Notes under the pieces: model-generated | The model's database searches: none | The model's input: only the letters and a program-made list of their open reading frames with translations | What the model was told of the DNA's origin: nothing | In this document: positions 1 to 9,579 of the stretch, in pieces | Layout of the letters: each line of letters opens with the position of its first letter | Numbering within the stretch: the first letter of the stretch is position 1 | From: Alphaproteobacteria bacterium | Lineage (GTDB): Bacteria > Pseudomonadota > Alphaproteobacteria > Micropepsales > Micropepsaceae | Assembly (NCBI GenBank): GCA_015654705.1 | Contig: JAATGL010000012.1 | Location: 1 to 48,107, forward strand | Direction: 5' to 3' | DNA: 48,107 nt | Made by a program: the position numbers and the translations under genes

Positions 1-1
1 C

Positions 2-589
2 CGGCGCGGCGAAACGCCCGCCATCATCGCCGAGCGGATGGCCCCCGCGCTGAAGGCCTTCGTGAAGGCCGCGCCCGAGGCGATCGTGGCCGAGCAGTGG
101 CGCCAGCGCGTGAGGCTCTGCTTCGGCGCCGACGGCATCGGCTGGGACGAGGAGGAGGTGCTCGAACGCTACGAGCTGCTCTACGAGGCCGGGCTGGCGC
201 AGGAGGCGGCGCGCGATGGCCGCGCGGCGACGCGCGAGAGTGCGCCGCTCGGCGCCGGCATGGTGTTCGATCACCGGCGCATCCTGGCCACCGCCATCGC
301 GCGGCTGCGCGGCAAGATGAAATACCGTCCGGTGGTGTTCGAGCTGATGCGGCCCAGCTTCACGCTGCTGGAATTGCAGCGCACCGTCGAGGCGATCAGC
401 GGCGTGCGCCTGCACAAGCAGAATTTCCGCAGGCTCGTCGAGGGCCAGGGCCTGGTGGAGGGCACCGGCAAATCCGCCCCCCTCGCCCGCGGCCGCCCGG
501 CCGAACTATTCCGCTTCCGCCGCGAAGTCTTAAGCGAACGCCCCGCCCCCGGCGTGCGCCTTGGCATGCGGCAGCGGGGCGTGGCGTAG
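2..589 (+). CDS. Nudix-related NAD biosynthesis transcriptional regulator (NrtR/NadQ-like), 5' truncated by window edge
   Basis: Frame is open to the window start. C-terminal 'DHRRILATAIARLRGKMKYRPVVFELMRPSFTLLELQRTVEAISGVRLHKQNFRRLVEGQGLVEGTG' matches the winged-helix domain typical of NrtR-type regulators. Encoded directly upstream of nadAB. Confidence 0.75.
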   Translation, partial: RRGETPAIIAERMAPALKAFVKAAPEAIVAEQWRQRVRLCFGADGIGWDEEEVLERYELLYEAGLAQEAARDGRAATRESAPLGAGMVFDHRRILATAIARLRGKMKYRPVVFELMRPSFTLLELQRTVEAISGVRLHKQNFRRLVEGQGLVEGTGKSAPLARGRPAELFRFRREVLSERPAPGVRLGMRQRGVA

Positions 590-610
590 GGCGGGCTGGA
601 TCTGATTATT

Positions 611-644
611 GTCATCCCGCGTTCGTTGCGCTCGGCCGGATGAC
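611..644. repeat. Imperfect palindrome GTCATCC...GGATGAC, REP-like or terminator-like
   Basis: 7-bp perfect inverted repeat (611-617 / 638-644) 22 nt after the regulator stop codon. Confidence 0.4.
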
Positions 645-919
645 AGCGCGTCAGTTCGGCCGGAAGAAATTCTTTCTGCCTCCACTTGAACCGTCACGGT
701 TGAAACACCATTTCCACCATATCCCAACAGTTGCGCAGGTGCAGGAGACGTCGCAGACCGGCGGCGGATCGCCGCCTCTTTGCTGGGTTTTTTCCAAAGG
801 GACGACGGAGCTTTGTTCGAAATGACATTGCTGGAAAATTTTTCTGTACGGCAATCGGGCAAGCGCACCGAATCGGCGTCCGCCTCGCGCCGATTTGAAG
901 ATCGTCCCCTTGACGGCAT

Positions 920-939
920 TATGCTCATATGTAGCATAA
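920..939 (+). promoter_or_regulatory. Candidate regulator operator 1 upstream of nadA
   Basis: TATGCTCATATGTAGCATAA with inverted arms TATGCT/AGCATA. 17 of 20 positions match the second site at 986-1005. Confidence 0.6.
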
Positions 940-951
940 GAGCTTAACGGC

Positions 952-975
952 CCGGCCTTGAAGGCCGGTCTTTTT
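952..975 (+). terminator. Rho-independent terminator-like hairpin in nadA leader
   Basis: CCGGCC-TTGAA-GGCCGG followed by TCTTTTT. Confidence 0.65.
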
Positions 976-1005
976 GCTCCATATATATACTCATATGGAG
1001 CATTA
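975..1005 (+). promoter_or_regulatory. Candidate regulator operator 2 immediately upstream of nadA
   Basis: TATACTCATATGGAGCATTA (986-1005), a near copy of operator 1. It also lies in a perfect 10-bp inverted repeat TGCTCCATAT-N8-ATATGGAGCA (975-1002). Confidence 0.6.
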
Positions 1006-1023
1006 ATGGAGAAGGAGACGCCG

Positions 1024-2064
1024 ATGCAATCCCCGGAACTGGCTTATACCCCGCAGGTCGCGGCGGCCACGGCGAAGCTCTATGACCGGGTCGCCCATGT
1101 GATCCCGCAGGTCGAATGGCCGGTCCACGCGCCCTATGTGCTGGCGATCAACGAACTGAAGCGGCAGCGCAATGCGGTGATCCTGGCGCACAATTACATG
1201 ACTCCGGAAATCTTCCACTGCGTCGCCGATTTCGTCGGCGACTCGCTGCAATTGGCCCGCGAAGCCGCCAAGACAGACGCGAAGGTGATCGTGCAGGCCG
1301 GCGTCCATTTCATGGCGGAGACCTCGAAGATTCTCTCGCCCGACAAGACCGTGCTGATCCCCGACATGAAGGCCGGCTGCTCGCTGGCCGCCTCGATCAC
1401 AGGCGCCGATGTGCGCCTGTTGAAACAGAAATATCCGGGCCTGCCGATCGTCACCTATGTCAACACATCGGCCGAGGTGAAGGCGGAGAGCGACGTCTGC
1501 TGCACCTCGTCCAACGCCCGCGCCGTGGTGGAGGACATCGCGCGCGAATGGGGCACCGATACCGTCATCATGATCCCCGACGAATATCTGGCGCAGAACA
1601 TCGCGCGCCAGACCCGCATCAGGATCATCACCTGGAAAGGGCATTGCGAGGTGCATGAGCGCTTCAGCGCCGCCGACATCCGCGCCTATCGCGAAGGAAA
1701 TCCCGGCGTCGTGGTGCTGGCCCATCCCGAATGCCCGCCGGAGGTGATCGCGGAAGCCGATTTCGCGGGCTCGACCGCGGCGATGATCGGCTATGTCGGC
1801 GACAAGCGGCCGAAAAAGGTCGTGATGGTGACCGAATGCTCGATGAGCGACAATGTCGCCGCCGACTATCCCGATGTCGAATTCGTGCGGCCCTGCAATC
1901 TCTGCCCGCACATGAAGCGCATCACGCTGCCGAAGATCCTGCAATCGCTTGAGACGATGAGCGCGGAGGTGACGGTCGATCCCTTCATCGCCGCACGCGC
2001 CCGCGCCGCGGTGGAACGCATGCTGGCGGTCGGCCAGGCCCAGCCGAAGAGGGCCGCCGCATGA
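1024..2064 (+). CDS. nadA: Quinolinate synthase NadA
   Basis: '[33 protein letters not shown]', '[13 protein letters not shown]', '[11 protein letters not shown]' and conserved cysteines. Start at 1024 is preferred because GAAGGAG sits 6 nt upstream. ATG 1006 and an earlier start are alternatives. Confidence 0.95.
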   Translation: MQSPELAYTPQVAAATAKLYDRVAHVIPQVEWPVHAPYVLAINELKRQRNAVILAHNYMTPEIFHCVADFVGDSLQLAREAAKTDAKVIVQAGVHFMAETSKILSPDKTVLIPDMKAGCSLAASITGADVRLLKQKYPGLPIVTYVNTSAEVKAESDVCCTSSNARAVVEDIAREWGTDTVIMIPDEYLAQNIARQTRIRIITWKGHCEVHERFSAADIRAYREGNPGVVVLAHPECPPEVIAEADFAGSTAAMIGYVGDKRPKKVVMVTECSMSDNVAADYPDVEFVRPCNLCPHMKRITLPKILQSLETMSAEVTVDPFIAARARAAVERMLAVGQAQPKRAAA

Positions 2065-3695
2065 GACCGATCGACAATATCATCGAATGCCAGGGCGCGC
2101 TGATCCTGGGCGCCGGCGTGGCGGGTCTGTTCACGGCGCTGAAGCTGGCGCCGTTTCCGACGCTGGTGCTGGCGGGGGCGCGGCCCGGCGTCTCGGGCTC
2201 CAGCGCCTGGGCGCAGGGCGGCATCGCGGCATCGGTGGGCGCCGGCGACACCTGGCAGTCGCACGCGGCGGACACCATCACGGCGGGCGCCGGCCTCTGC
2301 GATCCCGACATCGCCGCGCTGGTGGCGCGCGAGGCGCCCGGGCGGATAGACGATCTGGTGCGCTACGGCGCGCCGTTCGACCGCAATCTGGACGGCAGCT
2401 TGGCGGTCGGCCGCGAGGCGGCGCATTCGGCGGCCCGTATCGTCCATGTCAAAGGCGACCGCGCCGGCGCCGAGGTGACCCGCACGCTGGCCGAGCGCGC
2501 GCTGGCGACGCCGTCGATCACGCTGCTGGAAGGCTTCCATGCCGTCGAGCTGGCGATGGAGGACGGCCACGTCGCCGGCCTCTTCGCGCGCAGCGGCACG
2601 GGAGCGGGCGCGCGCCTCGTGCTGTTCCGCGCCCGCGCCGTGATCTTCGCGACCGGCGGGCTGGGCGCGCTCTATGCCGTCACGACCAATCCGCTGGAAT
2701 CGCGCGGCGAAGGCCTGGGCATGGTGGCGCGCGCCGGCGCGCTGATCGCCGACCCGGAGTTCGTCCAGTTCCATCCGACCGCCATCGCCATCGGCCGCGA
2801 TCCGGCGCCGCTCGCCACCGAGGCGCTGCGCGGCGAAGGCGCGCTGCTGGTCGACGAGACCGGCCGGCGCTTCATGCCGGCGATCCACAAGGATGCGGAG
2901 CTTGCGCCGCGCGACGTGGTGGCGCGTGCCATCCATCGCGAGATTGCGCATGGACATCAGGTGTTTCTCGATTGCCGCGACGTCATTGGGGCCGAATTCC
3001 CGTCGCATTTCCCGACCGTCTACGCGGCCTGCAGGAGCGCCGGCATCGATCCGGTGCGCCAGCCGATCCCGGTGGCGCCAGCGGCGCATTATCACATGGG
3101 CGGCATCGCCAGCGATGGGCGCGGACGTTCCTCGCTGGACGGATTGTGGGCGGTCGGCGAATGCGCCGCGACGGGCCTGCACGGCGCCAACCGGCTGGCT
3201 TCCAATTCGCTGCTGGAGGCGCTGGTGTTCGGCGCCCGCGCGGCCGTGGACGTGCGCGCCACCGTCACGCCGGGCGCGGCCCGCGGAACGCCGCCGGCGC
3301 CCGAACGCTTCGCCGTTCCCGCCCCGCCGCATGTCTTGCGCGAGGCGATGACGCGGCTGGTCGGGCTGGAACGCGACGAAGCGGGTTTGCGCGAGGCGCT
3401 GTGCGTCATCGCCCAGGTCGAGCGCGCCGGCGGCAACGAGCCTGCGCTGCTCAACATGACCGCGGCGGCGAAGCTGGTCACCGCTGCCGCACTGACGCGG
3501 CACGAAAGCCGCGGCGGCCACTGCCGCACCGATTATCCGCACACGGATGAGGTCGGCGTTCGGACGTTCATGACCCTGGCGGATGCGGAGAATATTTCCG
3601 CTTCCACAGTTGCTCCCGCTTTGCCGCGCGATCTCGGCAAGCGCTCGACCGCGCTGGCCGAGACGCGGGAGCCCGGCACGCGGAAAGTTCTCTAA
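2061..3695 (+). CDS. nadB: L-aspartate oxidase NadB
   Basis: FAD-binding '[17 protein letters not shown]', '[16 protein letters not shown]', '[49 protein letters not shown]'. ATGA overlap with nadA. Confidence 0.95.
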   Translation: MRPIDNIIECQGALILGAGVAGLFTALKLAPFPTLVLAGARPGVSGSSAWAQGGIAASVGAGDTWQSHAADTITAGAGLCDPDIAALVAREAPGRIDDLVRYGAPFDRNLDGSLAVGREAAHSAARIVHVKGDRAGAEVTRTLAERALATPSITLLEGFHAVELAMEDGHVAGLFARSGTGAGARLVLFRARAVIFATGGLGALYAVTTNPLESRGEGLGMVARAGALIADPEFVQFHPTAIAIGRDPAPLATEALRGEGALLVDETGRRFMPAIHKDAELAPRDVVARAIHREIAHGHQVFLDCRDVIGAEFPSHFPTVYAACRSAGIDPVRQPIPVAPAAHYHMGGIASDGRGRSSLDGLWAVGECAATGLHGANRLASNSLLEALVFGARAAVDVRATVTPGAARGTPPAPERFAVPAPPHVLREAMTRLVGLERDEAGLREALCVIAQVERAGGNEPALLNMTAAAKLVTAAALTRHESRGGHCRTDYPHTDEVGVRTFMTLADAENISASTVAPALPRDLGKRSTALAETREPGTRKVL

Positions 3696-4693
3696 GGATT
3701 GTCGGAGCCGCCCGTCCCCCAGGCCTCGGCGATGAGTTGGAAGGACCGCAGGCGTTTCGCGTGATCGTAAACGTCCGATACGATCATCAGTTCATCGGCG
3801 CCGGTTTCCGCGACAAGCGCCTCGATGCCCGCGCGGACCGTGCCGGGAGCGCCGATGATGGAACGCGCCAGCATCTGCCGCGCCTGCGCCTTTTCCATCG
3901 GCGTCCAGTAGGTTTCGATGTCGTCGATCGGCGGCTGGCTCAGGCCCCGCGCGCCGCGGAAGATGTTGGCGAAGGACATCTGCTGCGTCGTCGCCAGATG
4001 GCGCGCCTCTTCGTCGCTCTCCGCGGCGATGATGTTGACGCCGACCATCGCATAGGGCCGCGCAAGCTGCTCGGACGGCTTGAAGCGGCTGCGGTAGAGC
4101 AGCAGCGCCGAAATGAGCAGGTCGGGCGCGAAATGCGATGCGAACGCGTAAGGCAGGCCCAGTTCGGCCGCCAGCATGGCGCCGAAATTGCTCGATCCGA
4201 GGATCCACAACGGCACCTCGGTCCCCGCCGCCGGCACCGCCTGGATGCGCTGGCCGGGAACGAGCGGCGCCAGGAACGCCTGCAGTTCGATGACGTCCTG
4301 CGGAAAATGCTCCGCCGCTTCGGGCGTCCGGCGCAAGGCGCGCAGCGTCAGCTGATCGGTGCCCGGCGCGCGGCCGAGGCCGAGATCGATGCGGTCCGGG
4401 AACAGCCGCGCCAGCGTGCCGAACTGTTCGGCGATGACATAGGGCGCATGGTTGGGCAGCATGATGCCGCCCGCGCCGACGCGGACACGCTTCGAGCCGG
4501 CGGCGATATGCGCGATGACGACCGACGTCGCAGCGCTGGCGATACCGGCCATGTTGTGATGCTCGGCCACCCACAGGCGGCGATAGCCCCAAGCATCCGC
4601 GTGGGCCGCGAGGTCGCGGGCATTGTCGAGGGCGCCGCGCGCATCGGTCTCCTCGGTGACGCGGACGAGTTCGAGAATGGACAGTGGGATCAT
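3692..4693 (-). CDS. LLM class flavin-dependent oxidoreductase (luciferase-like)
   Basis: '[76 protein letters not shown]'. Start set at [10 protein letters not shown]. Confidence 0.9.
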   Translation of the reverse strand: MIPLSILELVRVTEETDARGALDNARDLAAHADAWGYRRLWVAEHHNMAGIASAATSVVIAHIAAGSKRVRVGAGGIMLPNHAPYVIAEQFGTLARLFPDRIDLGLGRAPGTDQLTLRALRRTPEAAEHFPQDVIELQAFLAPLVPGQRIQAVPAAGTEVPLWILGSSNFGAMLAAELGLPYAFASHFAPDLLISALLLYRSRFKPSEQLARPYAMVGVNIIAAESDEEARHLATTQQMSFANIFRGARGLSQPPIDDIETYWTPMEKAQARQMLARSIIGAPGTVRAGIEALVAETGADELMIVSDVYDHAKRLRSFQLIAEAWGTGGSDNP

Positions 4694-4893
4694 GGGGCTC
4701 CGTTCCGGGCAGATCGGTTGCGGCGACGGCAGGCGTTCTCGCCGCCGCCCGGCCTGAATCCCGATACCTGGCGCGGGACGCGCTCCGCCGCAGCCTATTT
4801 CTGCGGCCGGCGCCGGCGCGTGTCTTCTATCCGACACGGACGCAAGGCAGGATTGGGGCTCTCGGAAAACGCTTCTGGACCCGGAGTCGAGCC

Positions 4894-5883
4894 ATGACAA
4901 GCAAATTCTTTCGCTCTGCCGTAGCCGCGGTGGCCGCGGTCCTCGCCGTTTCCTGCTCGGGGAGCATCGTCGCGACGGCCGACGGCAATCCGCCGTCCGC
5001 GCTGCCGAAGACCCATCACATCAAGACCGTGTTCGTCATCCTGATGGAAAACCGCAACTGGTTCGGCGATACGAATCGGGACATCAAGGGCAATCCGCAT
5101 GCGCCCTATATCAACAATGTGCTCCTGCCGATGGCGTCGCACGCCGAAGCCTATCTGAACCCGCCCAGCACCCATCCGAGCGAACCGAACTATCTGTGGC
5201 TGGAGGCAGGCACCAATTTCGGCATTCGCAACGACCGTCCGCCAAGGTCGAATTCGCAGGACACCACCCAGCACCTCGTCACGCTGCTGGATGGCGCCGG
5301 CATTTCCTGGAAAGCCTATCTGGAAAATTCATCCGGCAAGACCTGTCCTTTCAGCGATGAAGGTCCGGTCGATGCGGACGGCAACCCGGTCTATGCGGTC
5401 CGCCACGAGCCCTTCGCCTTCTTCGACGACGTGACCGACAATCTCGACAAGTATTCGGCCAAATGCATCTCGCACCTTCGCCCCTACAAGGAACTCGCGA
5501 AGGATCTGAAGAAAAACACCATTGCCCGCTACAACTGGATCACGCCCAATCTCTGCGACGACATGCACGACAATTGCGCCGGCAATCCCATCGCGCATGG
5601 CGACAAATGGCTGTCGGAAAACGTGCCTGCGATCCTCAAATCGAAGGCCTATCAGGAAGGCGGCGCGCTGTTCATCACCTGGGATGAAGGGGTGCGAGGG
5701 GATGGTCCCATCGGCATGATCGTGCTGTCCCCGCTCGCCAAGGGAAACGGCTATTCGAATGATGTCGGCTACACGCACGGGTCGACCCTGCGCACCATCC
5801 AGGAAATCTTCGGCGTGACGCCGCTCCTGGGCGATGCCGCGAACGAGCAGGATCTGAGCGACCTGTTCAGCGTATTTCCCTGA
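4894..5883 (+). CDS. Secreted phosphoesterase-family protein (acid phosphatase/phospholipase C-like)
   Basis: Signal/lipobox-like N-terminus ([24 protein letters not shown]), '[13 protein letters not shown]', '[13 protein letters not shown]', 'LFITWDEG', '[15 protein letters not shown]'. Confidence 0.85.
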   Translation: MTSKFFRSAVAAVAAVLAVSCSGSIVATADGNPPSALPKTHHIKTVFVILMENRNWFGDTNRDIKGNPHAPYINNVLLPMASHAEAYLNPPSTHPSEPNYLWLEAGTNFGIRNDRPPRSNSQDTTQHLVTLLDGAGISWKAYLENSSGKTCPFSDEGPVDADGNPVYAVRHEPFAFFDDVTDNLDKYSAKCISHLRPYKELAKDLKKNTIARYNWITPNLCDDMHDNCAGNPIAHGDKWLSENVPAILKSKAYQEGGALFITWDEGVRGDGPIGMIVLSPLAKGNGYSNDVGYTHGSTLRTIQEIFGVTPLLGDAANEQDLSDLFSVFP

Positions 5884-5938
5884 TCCCGCATCGCACGGTA
5901 AGCGATAAACTGAATCGGATCGGCCCAGCCCAACCCGT

Positions 5939-5994
5939 CATCCCGGACGCTGAGCTTCGTAGCGCCATCTGCGGACGCGCGGCGATCCGGGATG
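5939..5994. repeat. REP-like palindrome CATCCCGGA...TCCGGGATG between convergent genes
   Basis: 9-bp perfect inverted arms (5939-5947 / 5986-5994) in the gap between convergent CDSs ending at 5883 and 6020. Confidence 0.6.
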
Positions 5995-6019
5995 TACAAA
6001 CCCGATCGTGCAGCCCGCC

Positions 6020-9000
6020 CTAAGGTTTCTGTCCGCGCGGCGTCGCGGTGTTGTCGGTATCCGGGTTCGTGGGCTTGGTGCCGCCGCCATGCTGCGATCC
6101 GCCGCCGGCGCCGACATGGACGTTGTTGAAGATATTGTCGAGAAACGACCGCTTCGTTTTGCACTTGCCGTTCTTGAGCTTGGTGCCCTCGGGGCACTCG
6201 CAGGCGGTGGCCGTGCGGTTAAGGACCATCGGGTCGTGGCAGACGGGCACGCAGCCCCGGCCTGGCTCCAGCGTCGAGCCCTGCGGGCACATGCAGCGGT
6301 CGGGCGCCGATTGCGTCATCGCCTGATAGCGGCAGATGCAGGAATCGCCGTGCGAGACGGTGGAGGCCTGGTCGCACACCGTGTGCTGCGGCTTCATGCA
6401 GCCCGCGCCCGCGACCAGCGTGGAGCCGAGCGGACAGCGGCACATCGTCTGCGACCGCCGGATCATGCCGTCATAGCGGCAGGCACAGGTCCCGCCCTGC
6501 AGGGTTGTGGTGCTTTCGTCGCAGACCTGCGGCCGCATGCAGCGGCCGTGCGCATCGTCCCACTGCGTACCGTGCGCGCAAGCCAAACAGCTCTTGCCGT
6601 TCCAGTGCGTGCCGTCCTTGCAAACCGGCTTGCAGAGGCCCTGAACCGGACCGCCCCGCGGATCGCAGGGCGGCAGCACCGATGCGTTGTGCCCGTGCGG
6701 CGCCGGGCGCATGCCCGAATAGCCGTTGGTATGCGCATCGGCGCAGGCGCCCCGATCGCCGAAATTGGCGCCCCAGTACGGCACCGAGGGAGACGTTCCC
6801 GCGGTGTAGACATCCTGGAAGCTTGTCGGCGCGGGACCCGATTGCCATGGCGGCATCCACATCATCGCGAAGAAGCAATTGGTGTAATTGCCGGCCGCCG
6901 TGGGCACGAAACTGACCGTGAAGCTGTAGCTGTAGGGCGTCGCCGCGATGTTCGGGTTCGTGGACGACGGCACGGCATTGGCCGGGAAGCTCGGATTGTT
7001 GCAGAACCAGCCGCCGGTGTGGCTCGCGGGCGACGACGAGGCGCAAAGCGGCTCGGTTTCGGTGGGCGGCGTCACCGCCGTCGCCGTCGTGGAGAGGCCG
7101 AGCGGCGTCGACGTCGAGTTGAGCGTGGTGTGGGGGCCGTTGAACATGCCGTCGCCGAACGCGACCGGGCCGATATAGTCGCCCATGACCGTGACGGTGA
7201 AGGTGCAGGGCGCCTGCATGTCGCAGCCATGCTCCTGGTCGCCGTTGAAGACCTTCTTCACCTGCAGATACGGGCCCGGCGCGGGAGGCTGGCAATTGTT
7301 GTTTGCCTGTGTCGGTACGCAAGTCTTCATCGTGCCGATGGTGACGGCCGCCGTCGCCTCATCGAGCTCGTGCACCGGCCCGTCGGGACTGGCCATATTG
7401 TTGGGCGTCGAGCCGACGGTCTGGTCGAGATGGGTGACCTGCGCATAGTTCTGAACGCTGTCGTAGTAATAAAATCCATCCGCCGGCGTGTGGTTGTTGT
7501 ACTGGTCCTCCACCCAGGCCTGGTCCAGCGTCGCTTGGAACGTCATGGACGTCGTGTAACCGGGCGTGTTGAAGGCCGCGAGGCTGATGCTGGCCGGGGC
7601 GTCCCAGACGACCGTGTCGCGTCCGCCCGAAGTGGTGAACGACGCGCCGGGCGGCGCGAAGGCGGTCGGGTTGGAGAGCTTCTTGGGCAGGCCGGGCAGG
7701 ACGTCTTTCACTTGGATGCCGGTCATCGGCGCGGCGGACAGGTTGGCCAGCGACAGCGTGATCGTGGCGTTGCCGAGCTTCGCCAGGCCGCTAGCGTTCA
7801 GATGTCCGTCGGTGCCGAAATCGGCCGGCCCGAACAGGACCTGCGAACCGCTCTTGCTCAGCTGGATGTTCGGGCAGGCCGCGCCTGCCAGGCCGAGCAG
7901 CGTGTTGGAAAGCGTGCCGTATGTGCCGGACACGATGACATTGCCGGTGGACGGGTTGAACGGATTGCCGGCGTTCACTGGCGGCGCATTGCCGCCGAGC
8001 AGGTTCTGCAGATGGATCGTGCCGTTCGGAATCGCGTTGGGCTGCGGCGGATTGGTCATGAACGGCCCGATGCCGATGCCGATTATCTTGTCGTTCAGGG
8101 TGTAAATGTTGTCGACGGCGTAGGTCGCATGGTTGGTCGCGTCGACCTCCCCGGCGCTGCCCGCGGCCGCGGCGACATTTGTCAGCAGGACTGGATCAAC
8201 GAAATAGTTTGGACGGCCGTCGGTGATGAAGACCACGAGCACCGGCCCGTTTGGCTGGCCGTGCGCCTGCAGGTCGGTATAGGCCAGCCGCAGCGCGGCG
8301 TCCCAATTGGTGTCGAAGCCGAAGGGCGCTGCGGAAGGATTGTAGCCGGCGGCGATGTTGTTGGCGTTGGCGGCGGTCAGCGGCTGCCAGGCACCCCAGC
8401 CGCCGAAGCCGGCGGTCGTGCCGAAGAAGATCACCCGCGCATTGGCGTTGGTGCCGTCGCCTGCGAAGGCATGTGCCGCGCCGACCAGCGCGTTCGTCAC
8501 ATAACTGGATTGATCGTTGTTGCTGCCGTCCCCGGCCGGATCGTAGATGCTGTAGGACTCGTCGACGACGAACAGCACGTCCATGCCGCATTTCGGCTTG
8601 AAAGGCGGCACATGGTCGTGCGGACGGAACTGCGGAAAGATGTCGGTGCAGCTCGTGTTGTCGGCCGCGTTGGTGTCGATGTAGCCGGAGGCGGCCTGCG
8701 GCGCGATGGTGGCGCAGTTCTCGATCGTGTCGGTCGGCTTCCCGACCACGGTGGCACCGACCTTGATGGGCGGCAGCACCGCGCCCGTGGCGATGGGCAC
8801 CGGACCGGTGTAGACGCAGGTCAGCGTGCCGCCCGCCGCGATCGGATACTGGCTCGACGGCCCGCAATTCCAGTTAGGGCCGCTGGCACTGGTGAATTCG
8901 AGACCGGCGGGCACGATGTCGGATATGGCGGCGACGTTGTGATAGTCGATCGGCGCCGCCGTATTGGTGGCCCGCAACGTGAACTGGTAGCCGCCGCCCT

Positions 9001-9529
9001 TGTCGCTGCTGTCCGGCGTCATCGAAGTGGTCTTCTGGACGGCAAGATTGATGTCGCCGGGCACCTGCAGATAGATCGTCGTCGAACAGCATTCGTCGGT
9101 GCCCGGCTTGCTGCCGTGGCCCGGGCTCACCGCGTCGATGCTTAGCGTGATGAATTGTCCCGGCGTCATGCCGGTGAGCGCCCAGGTGCCGTTGATCTGG
9201 CCGAGCGGAAAGGATTGCTCCGCCGCCGAAACGACGCTGACGCCCGGCGTCAGCGAGCGCACGGTCACCCGCGTCGAACTGAACCCCGCGGGTCCGCCGC
9301 CGGTCAGCGTCACCGTGCCGTTGCCGTTGGGATTGGCGATGGGGCTTGGATTGAAGTGGAACGTGCCGGTGACGTTGAGACAGTGCCCGTCGGTGGGGTG
9401 GCCATTGTCGCGATTGCCGAATATGGCGGTCATCTGCGGCATTACATAAGGCGCCGCGACATAAACCGCGGCCGCCGCCGCGACCACCCCGGCCACCCAC
9501 AATCCCGCCGTCCTGAGCCAAGGAAACAT
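6020..9529 (-). CDS. Large exported/membrane-anchored protein: N-terminal TM, DUF11-like repeat, VWA domain, second DUF11-like region, Cys-rich C-terminus
   Basis: N-terminal TM; DUF11-like 'AVQKTTSMTPDSSDKGGGYQFTLRATNTAAPIDYHNVAAISDIVPAGLEFTSASG'; VWA 'DVLFVVDESYSIYD' (DxSxS) and 'VVFITDGRPN'; multiple CxxG[ST]x[LW]...GxxC modules near the C-terminus. Confidence 0.75.
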   Translation of the reverse strand: MFPWLRTAGLWVAGVVAAAAAVYVAAPYVMPQMTAIFGNRDNGHPTDGHCLNVTGTFHFNPSPIANPNGNGTVTLTGGGPAGFSSTRVTVRSLTPGVSVVSAAEQSFPLGQINGTWALTGMTPGQFITLSIDAVSPGHGSKPGTDECCSTTIYLQVPGDINLAVQKTTSMTPDSSDKGGGYQFTLRATNTAAPIDYHNVAAISDIVPAGLEFTSASGPNWNCGPSSQYPIAAGGTLTCVYTGPVPIATGAVLPPIKVGATVVGKPTDTIENCATIAPQAASGYIDTNAADNTSCTDIFPQFRPHDHVPPFKPKCGMDVLFVVDESYSIYDPAGDGSNNDQSSYVTNALVGAAHAFAGDGTNANARVIFFGTTAGFGGWGAWQPLTAANANNIAAGYNPSAAPFGFDTNWDAALRLAYTDLQAHGQPNGPVLVVFITDGRPNYFVDPVLLTNVAAAAGSAGEVDATNHATYAVDNIYTLNDKIIGIGIGPFMTNPPQPNAIPNGTIHLQNLLGGNAPPVNAGNPFNPSTGNVIVSGTYGTLSNTLLGLAGAACPNIQLSKSGSQVLFGPADFGTDGHLNASGLAKLGNATITLSLANLSAAPMTGIQVKDVLPGLPKKLSNPTAFAPPGASFTTSGGRDTVVWDAPASISLAAFNTPGYTTSMTFQATLDQAWVEDQYNNHTPADGFYYYDSVQNYAQVTHLDQTVGSTPNNMASPDGPVHELDEATAAVTIGTMKTCVPTQANNNCQPPAPGPYLQVKKVFNGDQEHGCDMQAPCTFTVTVMGDYIGPVAFGDGMFNGPHTTLNSTSTPLGLSTTATAVTPPTETEPLCASSSPASHTGGWFCNNPSFPANAVPSSTNPNIAATPYSYSFTVSFVPTAAGNYTNCFFAMMWMPPWQSGPAPTSFQDVYTAGTSPSVPYWGANFGDRGACADAHTNGYSGMRPAPHGHNASVLPPCDPRGGPVQGLCKPVCKDGTHWNGKSCLACAHGTQWDDAHGRCMRPQVCDESTTTLQGGTCACRYDGMIRRSQTMCRCPLGSTLVAGAGCMKPQHTVCDQASTVSHGDSCICRYQAMTQSAPDRCMCPQGSTLEPGRGCVPVCHDPMVLNRTATACECPEGTKLKNGKCKTKRSFLDNIFNNVHVGAGGGSQHGGGTKPTNPDTDNTATPRGQKP

Positions 9530-9579
9530 GGATCGAGCCCCCGCCTACCGGTTTCGACGCGCGGCGGATGACGCGCGCA

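Noticed and set aside
1866-3542. 558-aa minus-strand ORF
   Set aside because: Antisense to nadB; no domain.
6008-9145. 1045-aa plus-strand ORF
   Set aside because: Antisense to the VWA protein; low-complexity Arg/Ala-rich translation typical of high-GC mirror ORFs.
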